DNA of 42,641 nucleotides from DATLYH01 sp035575035 (GCA_035575035.1 DATLYH010000015.1:1-42641); one strand, 5' to 3'; numbered from the stretch's first letter, positions 25,324-33,636 are shown. Translations and numbers: made by a program. Notes: a model not told the origin generated them from the letters alone.

Positions 25324-25905
25324 ATGTCGGGAAGAAGCCGGGCTGGTCCAGTCATGAGCGTCCACTTCCTCCGACCTCGCGTCAGCGACCTGGTGTTTCA
25401 GCTGTACGGACGGCCCCTGCACCCCGAGCTGTTCGATATCCTGTCCGTCCGCAAGATCCAGCGCGAAGACTACGAACTGACCGTCCGCATCACCCGCACC
25501 GGCCATGTCATCTCCTGGGAGAACCGTGACGTTCATCTGACCGAGGTGGCCGGCGCCAACGACCCGCTGATGCCCGAGAAGCGCCGCCTGCTCAGCCGCC
25601 GCATCCGCGGCGAGCACACCGACTCCCTGACCTGCGCCCACGGCATCCACTACCAGGTGAGCTTCCAGGTTGAGGTGCTGCCGCCGGAGATCTTCCTGCA
25701 CGTCCACGACGAAATCCTGGCTGACGGCGGCAAGCGCGGCCTGCTGCACAACTTCCAGCCTCACCATCGCCTGGCACTGGCCCCGTTGGGCTTTATCACT
25801 GTCGAAGCCCGCCCCGGCTGCCTATTCCTCTCTGCCTTCCACACCTTCCCCGACGAACACACTGTCGTGAAGACCCAGTCGTTGATCGAGAAAAAAAGTC
25901 CATAG
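25324..25905 (+). CDS. DUF2617-like protein
   Basis: About 193 residues, soluble, no signal. The segment order and the late AFHTFPDEHTVVKTQSLIE, preceded by FITVEARPGCLFLS, resemble the DUF2617 family (PF10936), of unknown function, as recalled rather than searched. The ATG at 25324 is 18 bases after the predicted transcription start and has GAGG 8 bases upstream; an in-frame ATG at 25354 is the alternative, and its MSVHFLRPR start also looks natural. The stop codon lies inside a copy of the AGTCCAT-type heptamer repeat. Confidence 0.6.
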   Translation: MSGRSRAGPVMSVHFLRPRVSDLVFQLYGRPLHPELFDILSVRKIQREDYELTVRITRTGHVISWENRDVHLTEVAGANDPLMPEKRRLLSRRIRGEHTDSLTCAHGIHYQVSFQVEVLPPEIFLHVHDEILADGGKRGLLHNFQPHHRLALAPLGFITVEARPGCLFLSAFHTFPDEHTVVKTQSLIEKKSP

Positions 25906-26027
25906 TTCATAGCAAGACCACAGCGTCGCTTCGGTGGCAGACTCGAGTTTTTGGCTTTACGTTGCCTCGGGGTCGGATAACCTCTTCCTTGTGGGCTACG
26001 GACTACTGGCTACGGACTACGGACTAT
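25897..26027. repeat. inverted heptamer repeats flanking the gap before eda
   Basis: AGTCCATAGTTCATAG at 25897-25912 overlaps the stop codon of the preceding gene; CTACGGACTAC-type heptamers run from 25996 to 26027 in the opposite sense and end in the ATG of eda. The same GGACTAC/TAGTCC heptamers form the inverted repeat at 38266-38315. Confidence 0.6.
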
Positions 26028-26682
26028 GAGCAAAGAATCCCAGCTGCGTCAGGTTCTCGACTGCGGCATTGTGGCAGTGGTGCGCTCGCCTGACAGCCAG
26101 CAGTTGGTCGAGGTGGCCCGCGCTCTGGCGGAAGGGGGCGTCACAGTCGTGGAGATCACCATGACCGTGCCCAATGCCCTCGAGGTGGTGCGCCAGGTGC
26201 GGCAGGCGCTGGGCGATCGGCTGCTGCTGGGTGCCGGCACCGTGCTTGACCCGGAGACCGCCCGGGCCGCGCTCCTGGCCGGGGCCGAGTACGTGGTGGC
26301 GCCGACGGTCAACCTCGATGTCATCCGGCTGTGCCAACGTTACGACAAATTGGTGATGCCCGGCGCCTTCACGCCGACGGAGATCCTGACCGCCTGGGAG
26401 GCGGGGGCGGACATCGTCAAGGTGTTCCCCGCCGACGTGGTCGGGCCGGCGTTCTTCCGGGCGATGCGCGGTCCGCTGCCGCAGGTCCGGCTGATGCCGA
26501 CCGGCGGCGTGGACCTGAAGACGGCGGCCGACTTCCTGCGGGCCGGCGCCTGCTGCCTGGGGGTCGGCGGCCAGCTGGTCGAGCCGAAGGCCGTCGCCGA
26601 GCGCAACTTCGACCGCATCCGCGACTTGGCCCGGCAGTATGTCGCCATCGTCAAGGAAGTGCGCCAGGGCACGCCGGGGTAG
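26026..26682 (+). CDS. eda: 2-keto-3-deoxy-6-phosphogluconate / 4-hydroxy-2-oxoglutarate aldolase
   Basis: About 218 residues, the usual size for the KDPG aldolase family. Active-site motifs are VVEITM with Glu43, GAGTVLDPE, the PGAFTPTE loop, and IVKVFPAD with the Schiff-base Lys132; MPTGGV binds the phosphate. It splits KDPG to pyruvate and glyceraldehyde 3-phosphate in the Entner-Doudoroff route, or acts on related 2-keto acids. No ribosome site is visible because heptamer repeats run up to the ATG. Converges with the esterase gene, 13 bp between stops. Confidence 0.92.
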   Translation: MSKESQLRQVLDCGIVAVVRSPDSQQLVEVARALAEGGVTVVEITMTVPNALEVVRQVRQALGDRLLLGAGTVLDPETARAALLAGAEYVVAPTVNLDVIRLCQRYDKLVMPGAFTPTEILTAWEAGADIVKVFPADVVGPAFFRAMRGPLPQVRLMPTGGVDLKTAADFLRAGACCLGVGGQLVEPKAVAERNFDRIRDLARQYVAIVKEVRQGTPG

Positions 26683-26695
26683 CGGTCATTCGCCG

Positions 26696-28714
26696 TCATT
26701 TCCGTTGAAACTTCGCAGCGGCGCCGGCCCGCCGGTAGATCGCCGCCGTGCGGTCGAACGCCGGGTCCTTCGCGTTGACCAACGTCAGCTTCACATCCGG
26801 CGCCAGCAGTCCAAGGGCATCGGGAATGTCGAGCACGCGGAGGACGTTGAGGAAAATCGGCCCGTCCTTGTGCGATGCCGGCGGATCAACGATAACTACT
26901 TCCTTGATCGACGGCTCGAACAAGGCGGCGTAGGCAGCGAGGATGCCGGCCTGTCCACGGCCAATGACTCGGCTGACCGGCCGGGCCTCCTCATAATATC
27001 GTGCCCATGCGGCAATGTCCCAGACCCGCCCCTGATCCACCGTGCGGCCGAGCAGAGCATGGGAGCGAGCCACATAATGGGGTGGTGATCCGCGCGTCCA
27101 TGCCAGTTCCTTCACGCCACGCGTTAGAATCACCAGGGCCGCACTGTCGCCGTAGAATGGGGTAGCCCACTCTACCAGCTTTGCTCGGTCGTCATCCTCA
27201 TTGATCACGACCAGGGCGACAGGCCCAGCCTGTTCCTTGGAATCCCCGCGTACACTGTGCCATTCAGCTCTGGAGACAATACCCGGCTCGGTTTGGAACT
27301 CATCAGCAACCCGCTGGCCTGGAGGAATCCGTGCTGGAAACGGCCGGAACGACTTCTCCCGTAGCTCTTTGATCAATCCCCTCTTCCACTCCTCGAACTT
27401 CCCCTCCTCCGGCAGTTTCACCTGCGCCCGCGGCACAAATGTCTCGTCGATTTTCCCGTTGATCGCGTCCTTGGGAATGTCCTTGTCCTCAGGAAAGACA
27501 CGCAGCTCTGCGCCGGGCAGCGGCTTGAACTCCGCGGAGTCCTTCACGAGGGTTGTCGTGTCATTCTTGAGGTGCTTGTTGATCCACTTGAAGACCGCGA
27601 TCCGCAGGTCCGGCCGGTAGTCGTGGCCGCCCTTGCTCACATACTCATCCACCAACTCCGGCTTGCCGTACATGCCGTACAGCTTCCGCAGCCGCTCGAT
27701 GATCCGGCGATTGCCGTCCATCGGGAAGATGCGGTCGTTGTCTGAGTTGGCGAACAGGAGCGGCCGCGGCGCTACCAACGCGGCGATGGTCGTCCACTCC
27801 CATTGGTAAGTATTGATGAGGAACATGCAGTCGCAGTGGCCGTTGATCACCTTGTTCTTGACGTAGCTTTCCAGGTCGCTCATGCCGCTGACCGGTACAG
27901 CGCACTTGACGCGATCGTCGGCGGCGGTGATCCAGAATGTGGCCGCCCCGCCGCCGGAGATGCCGGTCACCGCGATCCGCTCGGCATCGACGTCGGGCCG
28001 GCTCACCAGGTAGTCGATGGCCCGGATACCGTTCCAGCATTCGACGCCGGCCGGGGTGTAGCCGGCCGCCTGCCACCACCAGCGGGTTTCAAGCACGTCC
28101 TTGTCCTTGATGCCGTACTGCTTGAGGTGGAGGTAGGGCCGACCATAGGTCCCGTGGTGCACGCCGGGGATCTCACCCAGCTGGAGCGTGTCGATCATCA
28201 GGCAGATGTAGCCGTTGGTGGCGAACCACATGCCGTGGTCCTGGAAGGCGGTCTTGTTGCCGTCCCGGCCCCGGTTGGAGTGGCCGCAGACGTACAGCAC
28301 GGCCGGGAGCTTCTCCGGTCGCTGACGCTCCCGGCTCGCCTGCGGCCGGTAGAGGTTGCCGGTAACGTACAGGCCGGGCCGGCTCTGGAAGTGGAGCTTC
28401 TCGATGATCACTCCCTCGCGCTCCCGCGTGCCGGTGACCGTCGCCTTCAGCGGTGTCTTCTCCGGCAATGGCCACAGGCCGAGCATGTAGAGGTATTCTT
28501 CCTTCAACCGCGGCCGGCGGGCTTGCCATTCCTCGAGGGTCTTGGCCCCGTCAAGGACGCGCTGGCTCAGCCGGTCGGTCTCCTGGGCCAGGTATTTTTC
28601 GATCATCGCATCACCCGGTTTGGTCGGCGGCTCCTGGGCCGGGGCGGCCGCAGCGGCCAGCAGGAAGAGCAGGGATGCCGGAACACACAGCAGGGCGGGG
28701 CAGGATGGGATCAT
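26696..28714 (-). CDS. secreted acetyl xylan esterase-like alpha/beta hydrolase
   Basis: About 672 residues with a signal peptide (PALLCVPASLLFLLAAAAAPA). Residues about 110-400 form an alpha/beta hydrolase of the acetyl xylan esterase/prolyl oligopeptidase type: YVCGHSNRG oxyanion region, nucleophile TGIS253GGGAA, then FANSDNDRIFP and SKGGHDYRP for the Asp and His. The last 250 residues are a second, weaker hydrolase-like or accessory domain. GGGAGAG precedes the ATG. A 10-residue stretch ASRERQRPEK near 126 is encoded by a copy of the dispersed 21-bp repeat. Probable role: deacetylation of plant or algal polysaccharide. Confidence 0.83.
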   Translation of the reverse strand: MIPSCPALLCVPASLLFLLAAAAAPAQEPPTKPGDAMIEKYLAQETDRLSQRVLDGAKTLEEWQARRPRLKEEYLYMLGLWPLPEKTPLKATVTGTREREGVIIEKLHFQSRPGLYVTGNLYRPQASRERQRPEKLPAVLYVCGHSNRGRDGNKTAFQDHGMWFATNGYICLMIDTLQLGEIPGVHHGTYGRPYLHLKQYGIKDKDVLETRWWWQAAGYTPAGVECWNGIRAIDYLVSRPDVDAERIAVTGISGGGAATFWITAADDRVKCAVPVSGMSDLESYVKNKVINGHCDCMFLINTYQWEWTTIAALVAPRPLLFANSDNDRIFPMDGNRRIIERLRKLYGMYGKPELVDEYVSKGGHDYRPDLRIAVFKWINKHLKNDTTTLVKDSAEFKPLPGAELRVFPEDKDIPKDAINGKIDETFVPRAQVKLPEEGKFEEWKRGLIKELREKSFRPFPARIPPGQRVADEFQTEPGIVSRAEWHSVRGDSKEQAGPVALVVINEDDDRAKLVEWATPFYGDSAALVILTRGVKELAWTRGSPPHYVARSHALLGRTVDQGRVWDIAAWARYYEEARPVSRVIGRGQAGILAAYAALFEPSIKEVVIVDPPASHKDGPIFLNVLRVLDIPDALGLLAPDVKLTLVNAKDPAFDRTAAIYRRAGAAAKFQRK
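28318..28338. repeat. 21-bp dispersed repeat inside the esterase gene
   Basis: The 21 bases beginning GTCGCTGACGCTCC differ at one position from the intergenic copy at 30001-30021 and at two from the copy at 29948-29968. In frame on the minus strand it gives the peptide core SRERQRP. It lies in a surface loop region between two strands of the hydrolase domain. Confidence 0.65.
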
Positions 28715-28911
28715 GGTGGTTCTCTCCCGGAAGCGGATGTTGGGACGCCGACAGCATAACGCCGGCCGGCGCTGATGTCACCTGTTCATTCGGCGGCATG
28801 GAGGAGACGGCCGCACGCAATGACCGCATGCCCGCAGTCGCTGCGCGTGATTTGGCCTGAACGCCACGGCCCGGATTCGGTTATGATCAGGACATCCACT
28901 GGGGGAGGAAG

Positions 28912-29508
28912 ATGGAAGAGCGAATCCGGATCTTTTTCTGGGCGCTGGGCGGGGGAGCGTTTTTCGGCGTGGTCGGGGCCCTCTTCGGGGCCTTGGCCGG
29001 CGCCCTAGCCCGGGCCAGCGGCAAGGCGGCCGGCGCGTTTCTCGGCGAGGTGGTGGCCCGGACGTTGGAGCGCGCCCGCCAGCGCCGATTGTCGCCGCGC
29101 GCGGCCGGCGCTGTCACGGGGGCTGCCGACGGCGCCCTGTTTCTGGCCGTCCTCGGCAGTCTGGTGGGCGTCATCGCTGGCCACAGCGGGCCGGACGCAG
29201 CCGCGGTGCTGACGACGGCCTGTACGGCCATCCTGCTGCTGGCGGGCGGGGCCGTAGTGCTGGGAACGCTCGCCTACGCCCTGGTCGAGGCAGGCGTCTG
29301 GACAGTGGCCGGCATGTTCCTCGGGGCGATGCTCGGCGCCTTGGCCGGTGCCAGCCTGGCGGCCGGCGACGGTCTGTTCTACGGTACCCTGGCCGGCATC
29401 TTGCTCGGCGCCTTGGCCGCCTTCCTCTCCCGAGGCAGACCTTGCCACACGCTGACAGCCGAGGAAGAACTGCCGGCAGAGGAGGACAGCCGACCCGCTG
29501 ATTGCTAA
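28912..29508 (+). CDS. Gly/Ala-rich membrane protein
   Basis: About 198 residues, four to six membrane segments full of Gly and Ala, many with small-residue spacing such as GGGAFFGVVGALFGALAG and GMFLGAMLGALAGASLAAG. The loops are basic, the C-terminus acidic. GGAGGAAG lies immediately before the ATG at 28912, and a TATGAT at 28882-28887 is a -10 candidate. No family recognised. It is 25 bp upstream of the pterin dehydratase gene. Confidence 0.65.
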   Translation: MEERIRIFFWALGGGAFFGVVGALFGALAGALARASGKAAGAFLGEVVARTLERARQRRLSPRAAGAVTGAADGALFLAVLGSLVGVIAGHSGPDAAAVLTTACTAILLLAGGAVVLGTLAYALVEAGVWTVAGMFLGAMLGALAGASLAAGDGLFYGTLAGILLGALAAFLSRGRPCHTLTAEEELPAEEDSRPADC

Positions 29509-29533
29509 CGGCTTTCAAAGGTGGAAAGGAGCG

Positions 29534-29905
29534 ATGACCATGCCCGACAAGGAACTCACCGTTTACAGCGAACAGGAGATTCCGGCCAAGCTCCAGGAAT
29601 GGGGGCTGACCGATTGGTACCTGGAAGATGGCTGGCTGCGGCGCAAGTACAACACCGATGGCTGGCCGACTACGCTGATGCTCACCAACGCCATCGGCTA
29701 CCTGTGCGAGGCCGCCTGGCACCATGCCGACCTGGCGATCACCTGGGGCAAGCTCTGGGTCAAGCTGAAGACCCACTCGCACGGCGGCATCACCGACAAG
29801 GACTTCGCGCTGGCCAAGAAGATCGAGGAAGTTGTCCTCTGGCGTCCACCGCCGGGCGGGCCGCTCGAGGGGACGCCCAACAAGTTCGTTCACAGCAAGA
29901 AGTGA
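29534..29905 (+). CDS. pterin-4a-carbinolamine dehydratase-like protein
   Basis: About 123 residues. The family signature is visible: E-A-A-W-H-H, then WVKLKTHSHGGITDKDFALA, with the two adjacent His of the active site and the downstream Thr-His-x-x-x-G-x-Thr-x-x-Asp. The enzyme dehydrates 4a-hydroxytetrahydropterin or, in bacteria lacking aromatic hydroxylases, may serve molybdopterin or other pterin chemistry. AAGGAG lies only 3 bases before the ATG at 29534, so the ATG at 29540 could be used instead. No phenylalanine hydroxylase gene is nearby. Confidence 0.85.
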   Translation: MTMPDKELTVYSEQEIPAKLQEWGLTDWYLEDGWLRRKYNTDGWPTTLMLTNAIGYLCEAAWHHADLAITWGKLWVKLKTHSHGGITDKDFALAKKIEEVVLWRPPPGGPLEGTPNKFVHSKK

Positions 29906-29947
29906 ATCCTGCCGTCGCGGTTTGCAATTGGGTAGCGCCATTACCCG

Positions 29948-30065
29948 TCGCTGACGCTCCGGGCTCAGAACACTGCGCTCCGGGCTCGGAACAAGGCCCG
30001 TCGCTGACGCTCCGGGCTCGGAACAATACGCTCCGGGCTCGGAACACTACGCTCCGGGCTCGGAC
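29948..30065. repeat. tandem CGCTCCGGGCTC repeats
   Basis: Five copies of CGCTCCGGGCTC begin at 29956, 29977, 30009, 30030 and 30051, i.e. spaced 21, 32, 21 and 21 bp. Two copies are preceded by GTCGCTGA. A sixth, one-mismatch copy of the longer unit lies inside the esterase gene at 28318. The array lies between the dehydratase stop and the kinase promoter. Confidence 0.75.
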
Positions 30066-30131
30066 TCAAGCGGCCGGCGCCGATCCATCGGGGTATGCAG
30101 GAATAAAAATGTGCCATTCTATGACAACCCT

Positions 30132-30161
30132 ATGGCAGTGGCCCGACCGCTGACGTATAAT
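30132..30161 (+). promoter_or_regulatory. promoter of the hybrid histidine kinase gene
   Basis: A perfect TATAAT at 30156-30161 with ATGGCA (30132-30137, 4 of 6 to TTGACA) at 18 bp. Initiation near 30168 would lie downstream of the in-frame ATGs at 30111 and 30132, so a later start codon must be used from this promoter. Confidence 0.5.
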
Positions 30162-30218
30162 TGCCACACACCATTGCCCCCGCTTCATTCGGCACCCTCG
30201 CCCGGGAGGCAGCGCGCG

Positions 30219-31757
30219 GTGCCCACGACTTCTTCCATCTACCGCCATGACCGGCCGGTCCCGCACGGATCGGACAGCCGCCACCGCGCGCTGCTCGACA
30301 GCCTGGGACTGGCCTGTGTGGCCGTGGACATTGATTTCCGGATTCTTTACTGCAACCCTTCCTACGCCGAGCTGGTGGGCATGGCGGTCGCGGAACTGAC
30401 CGGCCGGTGCCTGCTGACCGACCTGCCCGGTTTCGCCGGCTCCGCCTGCCACCGGGCCTGCCTACGCACCTTCCAGACGCGAATGCCTCAGGAAGTTGAG
30501 GAGGCGGTCAATGGGCGATATCTGCTGGCGCGGGCCTACCCGGCGCCGGAAGGGGTCCTGGTCGTCATCGACGACGTGACAGCTCGCCGGCAGCTTGAAG
30601 AAGACCTGGTAGAAATTGCTCTGCGCGGCCAACGGGTGCTGGAGCAGGCTTACCGCATGCAGAGACTGGGAAGCCTCGGCCTGCTGGCCGGGGGACTGGC
30701 CCACGACTTCAACAATCTGCTGACCGGCGTCCTGGGCACTGCGGAGGTGCTGCTGCGCGACCTTCCGGCTGACGCACCGCACCGGCCGTTGGTCGAGATG
30801 GTCAAGCGGGCCGGCGAGCAAGCTGCCGAGCTAACCCGGCAAGTGCTGATCTACGCCGGCCAGGGTACCGATGCCCCAGGTCCCCTCGATCTGAACGCTC
30901 TGATCCGCGACAACCGGCCGCTGCTGGCCGTCGCCGCGCGCAAGGGTATCAGGGTCGAGACGCGCCTGGCACCGGTGCTGCCGCTGGTGCAGGGAGATGC
31001 CGGCCAGATCCGGCAAGTGATCCTGAACCTGGTCCTGAACGCTGCCGATGCGGTCCGCCCTAGGGAAGGTATCATCACCCTCACCACCGGCGTGCAGGAT
31101 GTGGGCGCCGATGAGCGTGACCTGGCCCCGGGCCGCTATGTCTTCCTTGAAGTCGCCGACGACGGTTGCGGCATGACGCCGGACGTGCTGGCGCGCGTCT
31201 TCGATCCCTTCTTCACCACCAAGTCAGAAGGGCGCGGCCTGGGTCTGACGGTGGTCCAGGAAATCGTGCGAGCCCACCGGGGCGCCATTCGTGTTCACAG
31301 CGCTATGGGGCGTGGGACGACCTTCCGCATCTTGCTGCCGGCCGGGGAGCCGGCCCCCAACGCCGCCTCGGCGCCGCCGTTGGCACGCCGGCGGCTGGTG
31401 CTGGTAGTTGATGACGAAGCCTATGTGCGCGACGTGACCGTGCGGGCACTGGCGGCAGCCGGGGTGACGGCACTGGCCGCCGGCAGTGGACCGGAAGGGA
31501 TCGAACTCATGGAACGTCACCGGGACGAAGTGGCCCTGGTGCTGCTCAATCTGATCATGCCCGGACTAGGCGCCGCTGATACCCTGACGGCCCTGCGCCG
31601 GCTCTACCCGAACCTGAAAGTGCTCCTGACCACCGGCCACGACCAGGACGATGCCCGCCGGTTCTGTGAGGAATGGAAGTTGGCTGGCTTCCTGCACAAG
31701 CCTTACACACTCGAAGAGCTGTTTGGGAAGGTGCGGGCGGCGCTCGGGGCCGGTTAA
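30219..31757 (+). CDS. PAS hybrid histidine kinase with Asp-less receiver domain
   Basis: About 512 residues, cytoplasmic. A PAS domain (about 25-120) opens with LLDSLGLACVAVDIDFRIL; the dimerisation helix has GGLAHDFNNLL with His162; the ATPase shows NLVLNAADAV, VADDGCGM and SEGRGLGLTV. The C-terminal receiver keeps the acidic pair (VVDDEAY), the Thr (LLTTGHD) and the Lys (HKPY), but the phospho-acceptor site reads LLNLIMPG: Asn444 (codon AAT at 31548-31550) in place of Asp. The GTG at 30219 is chosen because GGGAGG lies 9 bases upstream and the promoter at 30156 rules out earlier ATGs. It may read a signal for an unlinked regulator. Confidence 0.85.
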   Translation: MPTTSSIYRHDRPVPHGSDSRHRALLDSLGLACVAVDIDFRILYCNPSYAELVGMAVAELTGRCLLTDLPGFAGSACHRACLRTFQTRMPQEVEEAVNGRYLLARAYPAPEGVLVVIDDVTARRQLEEDLVEIALRGQRVLEQAYRMQRLGSLGLLAGGLAHDFNNLLTGVLGTAEVLLRDLPADAPHRPLVEMVKRAGEQAAELTRQVLIYAGQGTDAPGPLDLNALIRDNRPLLAVAARKGIRVETRLAPVLPLVQGDAGQIRQVILNLVLNAADAVRPREGIITLTTGVQDVGADERDLAPGRYVFLEVADDGCGMTPDVLARVFDPFFTTKSEGRGLGLTVVQEIVRAHRGAIRVHSAMGRGTTFRILLPAGEPAPNAASAPPLARRRLVLVVDDEAYVRDVTVRALAAAGVTALAAGSGPEGIELMERHRDEVALVLLNLIMPGLGAADTLTALRRLYPNLKVLLTTGHDQDDARRFCEEWKLAGFLHKPYTLEELFGKVRAALGAG

Positions 31758-31840
31758 TTTTCCCACCCGGCGCACCTGGACGCGGTGGTTTCCCCAAGTC
31801 TGCCACACTGATTGACCGTGTCGAAGAGGTGGACGCGCCC

Positions 31841-31850
31841 TTGCTACAAT
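31841..31850 (+). promoter_or_regulatory. extended -10 promoter candidate before the radical SAM gene
   Basis: TTGCTACAAT: a TG one base before TACAAT, the extended -10 pattern, in which a weak -35 suffices. Initiation near 31857 would leave a 20-base leader to the ATG at 31877. Confidence 0.4.
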
Positions 31851-31876
31851 GGATCGTTGGGGCGGTGGGAAGCGAG

Positions 31877-32503
31877 ATGGTTTCCATGTCTTCCGAGCCG
31901 GTTCTTCAGGTGGCGCAGATCGTACCCTGCACCGAGGCGGAGGGGCCGGGGCGCCGCTTTGCCTTGTGGTTCCAGGGATGTCCGCTCCGCTGCCCGGGCT
32001 GCTGCAACCCTGAAATGCTGCCGTTTGAGGGGGGGCAGGCGGTGCCGGCCGGCGCGGTGGTGGAGCAACTTCGTTCGGCGGCGGCGCAGGACGGAATCGA
32101 AGGGATCACGCTTTTGGGGGGTGAGCCGACGGCCCACGCGGCGGGGGCGGCCTTCCTGGCACGGGCGGCCCGTGCGATGGGACTGAGCGTAATGGTCTTC
32201 AGCGGTTTCACCCTGGCGGAGATTCGCCGGATGCCCGACCCGCACGTCCACGATTTGCTCGCCCACACCGACATCCTGGTGGACGGTCCCTATGTGCGCG
32301 AGTTGCCGGAAACCCGGCGGCGCTGGATCGGCTCATCCAATCAACAGGTCCACTTCCTCAGCGACCGCTACCGCGCGGACGACCCCTCCTGGCAGCTGCC
32401 CAACACACTGGAAATCCGGCTGCACGGGATGGAGTTGACGGTCAACGGTTTCCCTGCCCGTTCGGCAGTCGGCCTGTGGCGGCGGTTGGCATCCCGGCGC
32501 TGA
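31877..32503 (+). CDS. radical SAM protein, anaerobic RNR activase-like
   Basis: About 208 residues. The cluster motif C-P-L-R-C-P-G-C (CX3CX2C) sits in the phrase WFQGCPLRCPGCCNPEM near residue 40, as in NrdG-type activating enzymes, and GGEPTAH and DILVDGPYV follow the short-activase layout. Such proteins cleave SAM to put a glycyl radical on a partner such as class III ribonucleotide reductase; no partner gene is here. Start: the ATG at 31877, just after GGGAAGCGAG; the in-frame ATG at 31886 is possible. The stop lies 11 bp before the convergent selD stop. Confidence 0.8.
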   Translation: MVSMSSEPVLQVAQIVPCTEAEGPGRRFALWFQGCPLRCPGCCNPEMLPFEGGQAVPAGAVVEQLRSAAAQDGIEGITLLGGEPTAHAAGAAFLARAARAMGLSVMVFSGFTLAEIRRMPDPHVHDLLAHTDILVDGPYVRELPETRRRWIGSSNQQVHFLSDRYRADDPSWQLPNTLEIRLHGMELTVNGFPARSAVGLWRRLASRR

Positions 32504-32514
32504 GGCACAAGCGG

Positions 32515-33570
32515 CTACGGCCGGACGATCAGCGCCACGTCGGCCCGCTCGATCACCTCGCCGATGACTGTCGCGGCGGCGGCCCCCCGCTTGCGGGCAC
32601 TCTCCACCAGGGCATCGGCCTTCTCAGCCGGCACACTGATCAACAGGCCGCCTGATGTCTGGGCGTCGTAGAAGAACTCCATCAAGGTATGGTCCGGCTT
32701 CCCCTCGACGCGCAGTTCGCCGGCCACGTAGGCGGCGTTGGTGGCGCTGGCGCGGGTCAGGTACGGCCGGTGGGCCAGTTTCTCCGCCCCCCGGATCAAC
32801 GGGAGCCGCGACAGCTCGAAGACCAACGTCACGCCGCTTCCCTTGGCCATACCGTAGGCGTGGCCGGCCAGGCCGAAACCGGTCACGTCGGTGGCGGCGT
32901 GGACGCCCACTTCCAGCATGGCATCGCGGCCGATGTCATTGAGCTGAATCATGCTGTCGCAGGCGGCCTTGAAGACATCCTCGGGGCAGGCGTCGGCCCG
33001 GTGAGCCGTCGTGACGAAACCAGTGCCCAGCGGCTTGGTTAGCACCAACCGATCGCCCGGCCGGGCCCCTGCGTTGGTCAGGATGTGCTGCGGGTGAACG
33101 GTCCCGGTCACGGCGTAGCCGAACTTAATCTCGGCGTCGCGGACCGTATGGCCGCCCAGCACTACAACGCCGGCCGCCGCGCAGCGCTCCTCGCCGCCGC
33201 GGACGATCTCGGCCAGCCAGTCAAGGCTCAGCTTGTCGTCGGGATAGCCGATGAGGTTCAACGCTGTCTTCGGCGTGCCGCCCATGGCGTAGACATCGCT
33301 GATCGAGTTGGCCGCCGAGATCTGGCCGTAGATGAATGGATCGTTGACCACCGGCGGAAAGAAGTCGATGGTCTGGACGATGGCCAGTTCGTCGCTGAGG
33401 CGATAGACGCCGGCATCGTCCCCTGTCTCGGTGCCGACAAGGAGATTCGGGTCGGCGACTGTAGCATGATGGCGCAGGACCTGCGCCAGCCCCTCGGGGG
33501 GCAGCTTACCCGCTCAGCCGGCGCAGGAGGCGTAGTCGATCAGGCGTTTCTTCCGGCCGAAGAACAACAT
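32515..33570 (-). CDS. selD: selenide, water dikinase, selenocysteine-containing (in-frame UGA)
   Basis: About 351 residues if the TGA at 33516-33514 is read as selenocysteine (residue 19). The frame before it reads RLIDYASCAG and after it AGKLPPEGLAQVL, so U19-A-G-K22 matches the Cys/Sec...Lys active site of SelD (E. coli C17 and K20, same spacing). Downstream are the family motifs TETGDDAGVY, TIDFFPPVVNDPF, YGQISAANSISDVYAMGG, GGHTV and DVTGFGLAGHA. SelD makes selenophosphate from selenide and ATP. Start ATG at 33570, with a weak site (GAGA). Conventional calling would begin at the GTG at 33351 and lose the active site. A SECIS-like hairpin follows the UGA. The gene lies after a selW-like gene. 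Confidence 0.93.
33471..33512 (-). promoter_or_regulatory. SECIS-like hairpin downstream of the selD UGA
   Basis: Reading leftward from the UGA, a perfect 7-bp hairpin GGCGCAG-GTC-CTGCGCC (33487-33471) has its apical loop 34-36 bases after the codon; the loop begins with G, and the apex GCAGGTC recalls the tip of the E. coli fdhF SECIS. A smaller hairpin GCCCC-CCGA-GGGGC (33502-33489) lies between. Bacterial SECIS loops are expected about 16-37 bases after UGA. Confidence 0.6.
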
Positions 33571-33595
33571 GGTGTTTTCTCGTGCATCAAAAAGA

Positions 33596-33636
33596 CAAAG
33601 GGGAAAAGGACCGCTTCCCTGTCCTTTTCCCCTTTG
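33596..33636 (-). terminator. 16-bp-stem terminator or attenuator between the Rdx gene and selD
   Basis: A perfect 16-bp inverted repeat (33596-33611 with 33621-33636) with a 9-base loop, core GGGGAAAAGGAC / GTCCTTTTCCCC. On the minus strand it is followed by TCTTTTTGATG, a U run, so it terminates leftward transcription after the Rdx gene. Only about 25 bases separate it from the selD ATG, so selD either depends on read-through or starts inside the hairpin. Confidence 0.75.

Noticed and set aside
29948..30065. CRISPR array
   Set aside because: Spacing is 21 bp including the unit, leaving spacers of only about 9 bp, and these spacers are similar to one another; no cas genes.
32515..33351. SelD starting at the GTG at 33351
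   Set aside because: This form lacks the ATP and active-site N-terminus; the same frame continues upstream through a single TGA with perfect SelD sequence on both sides.
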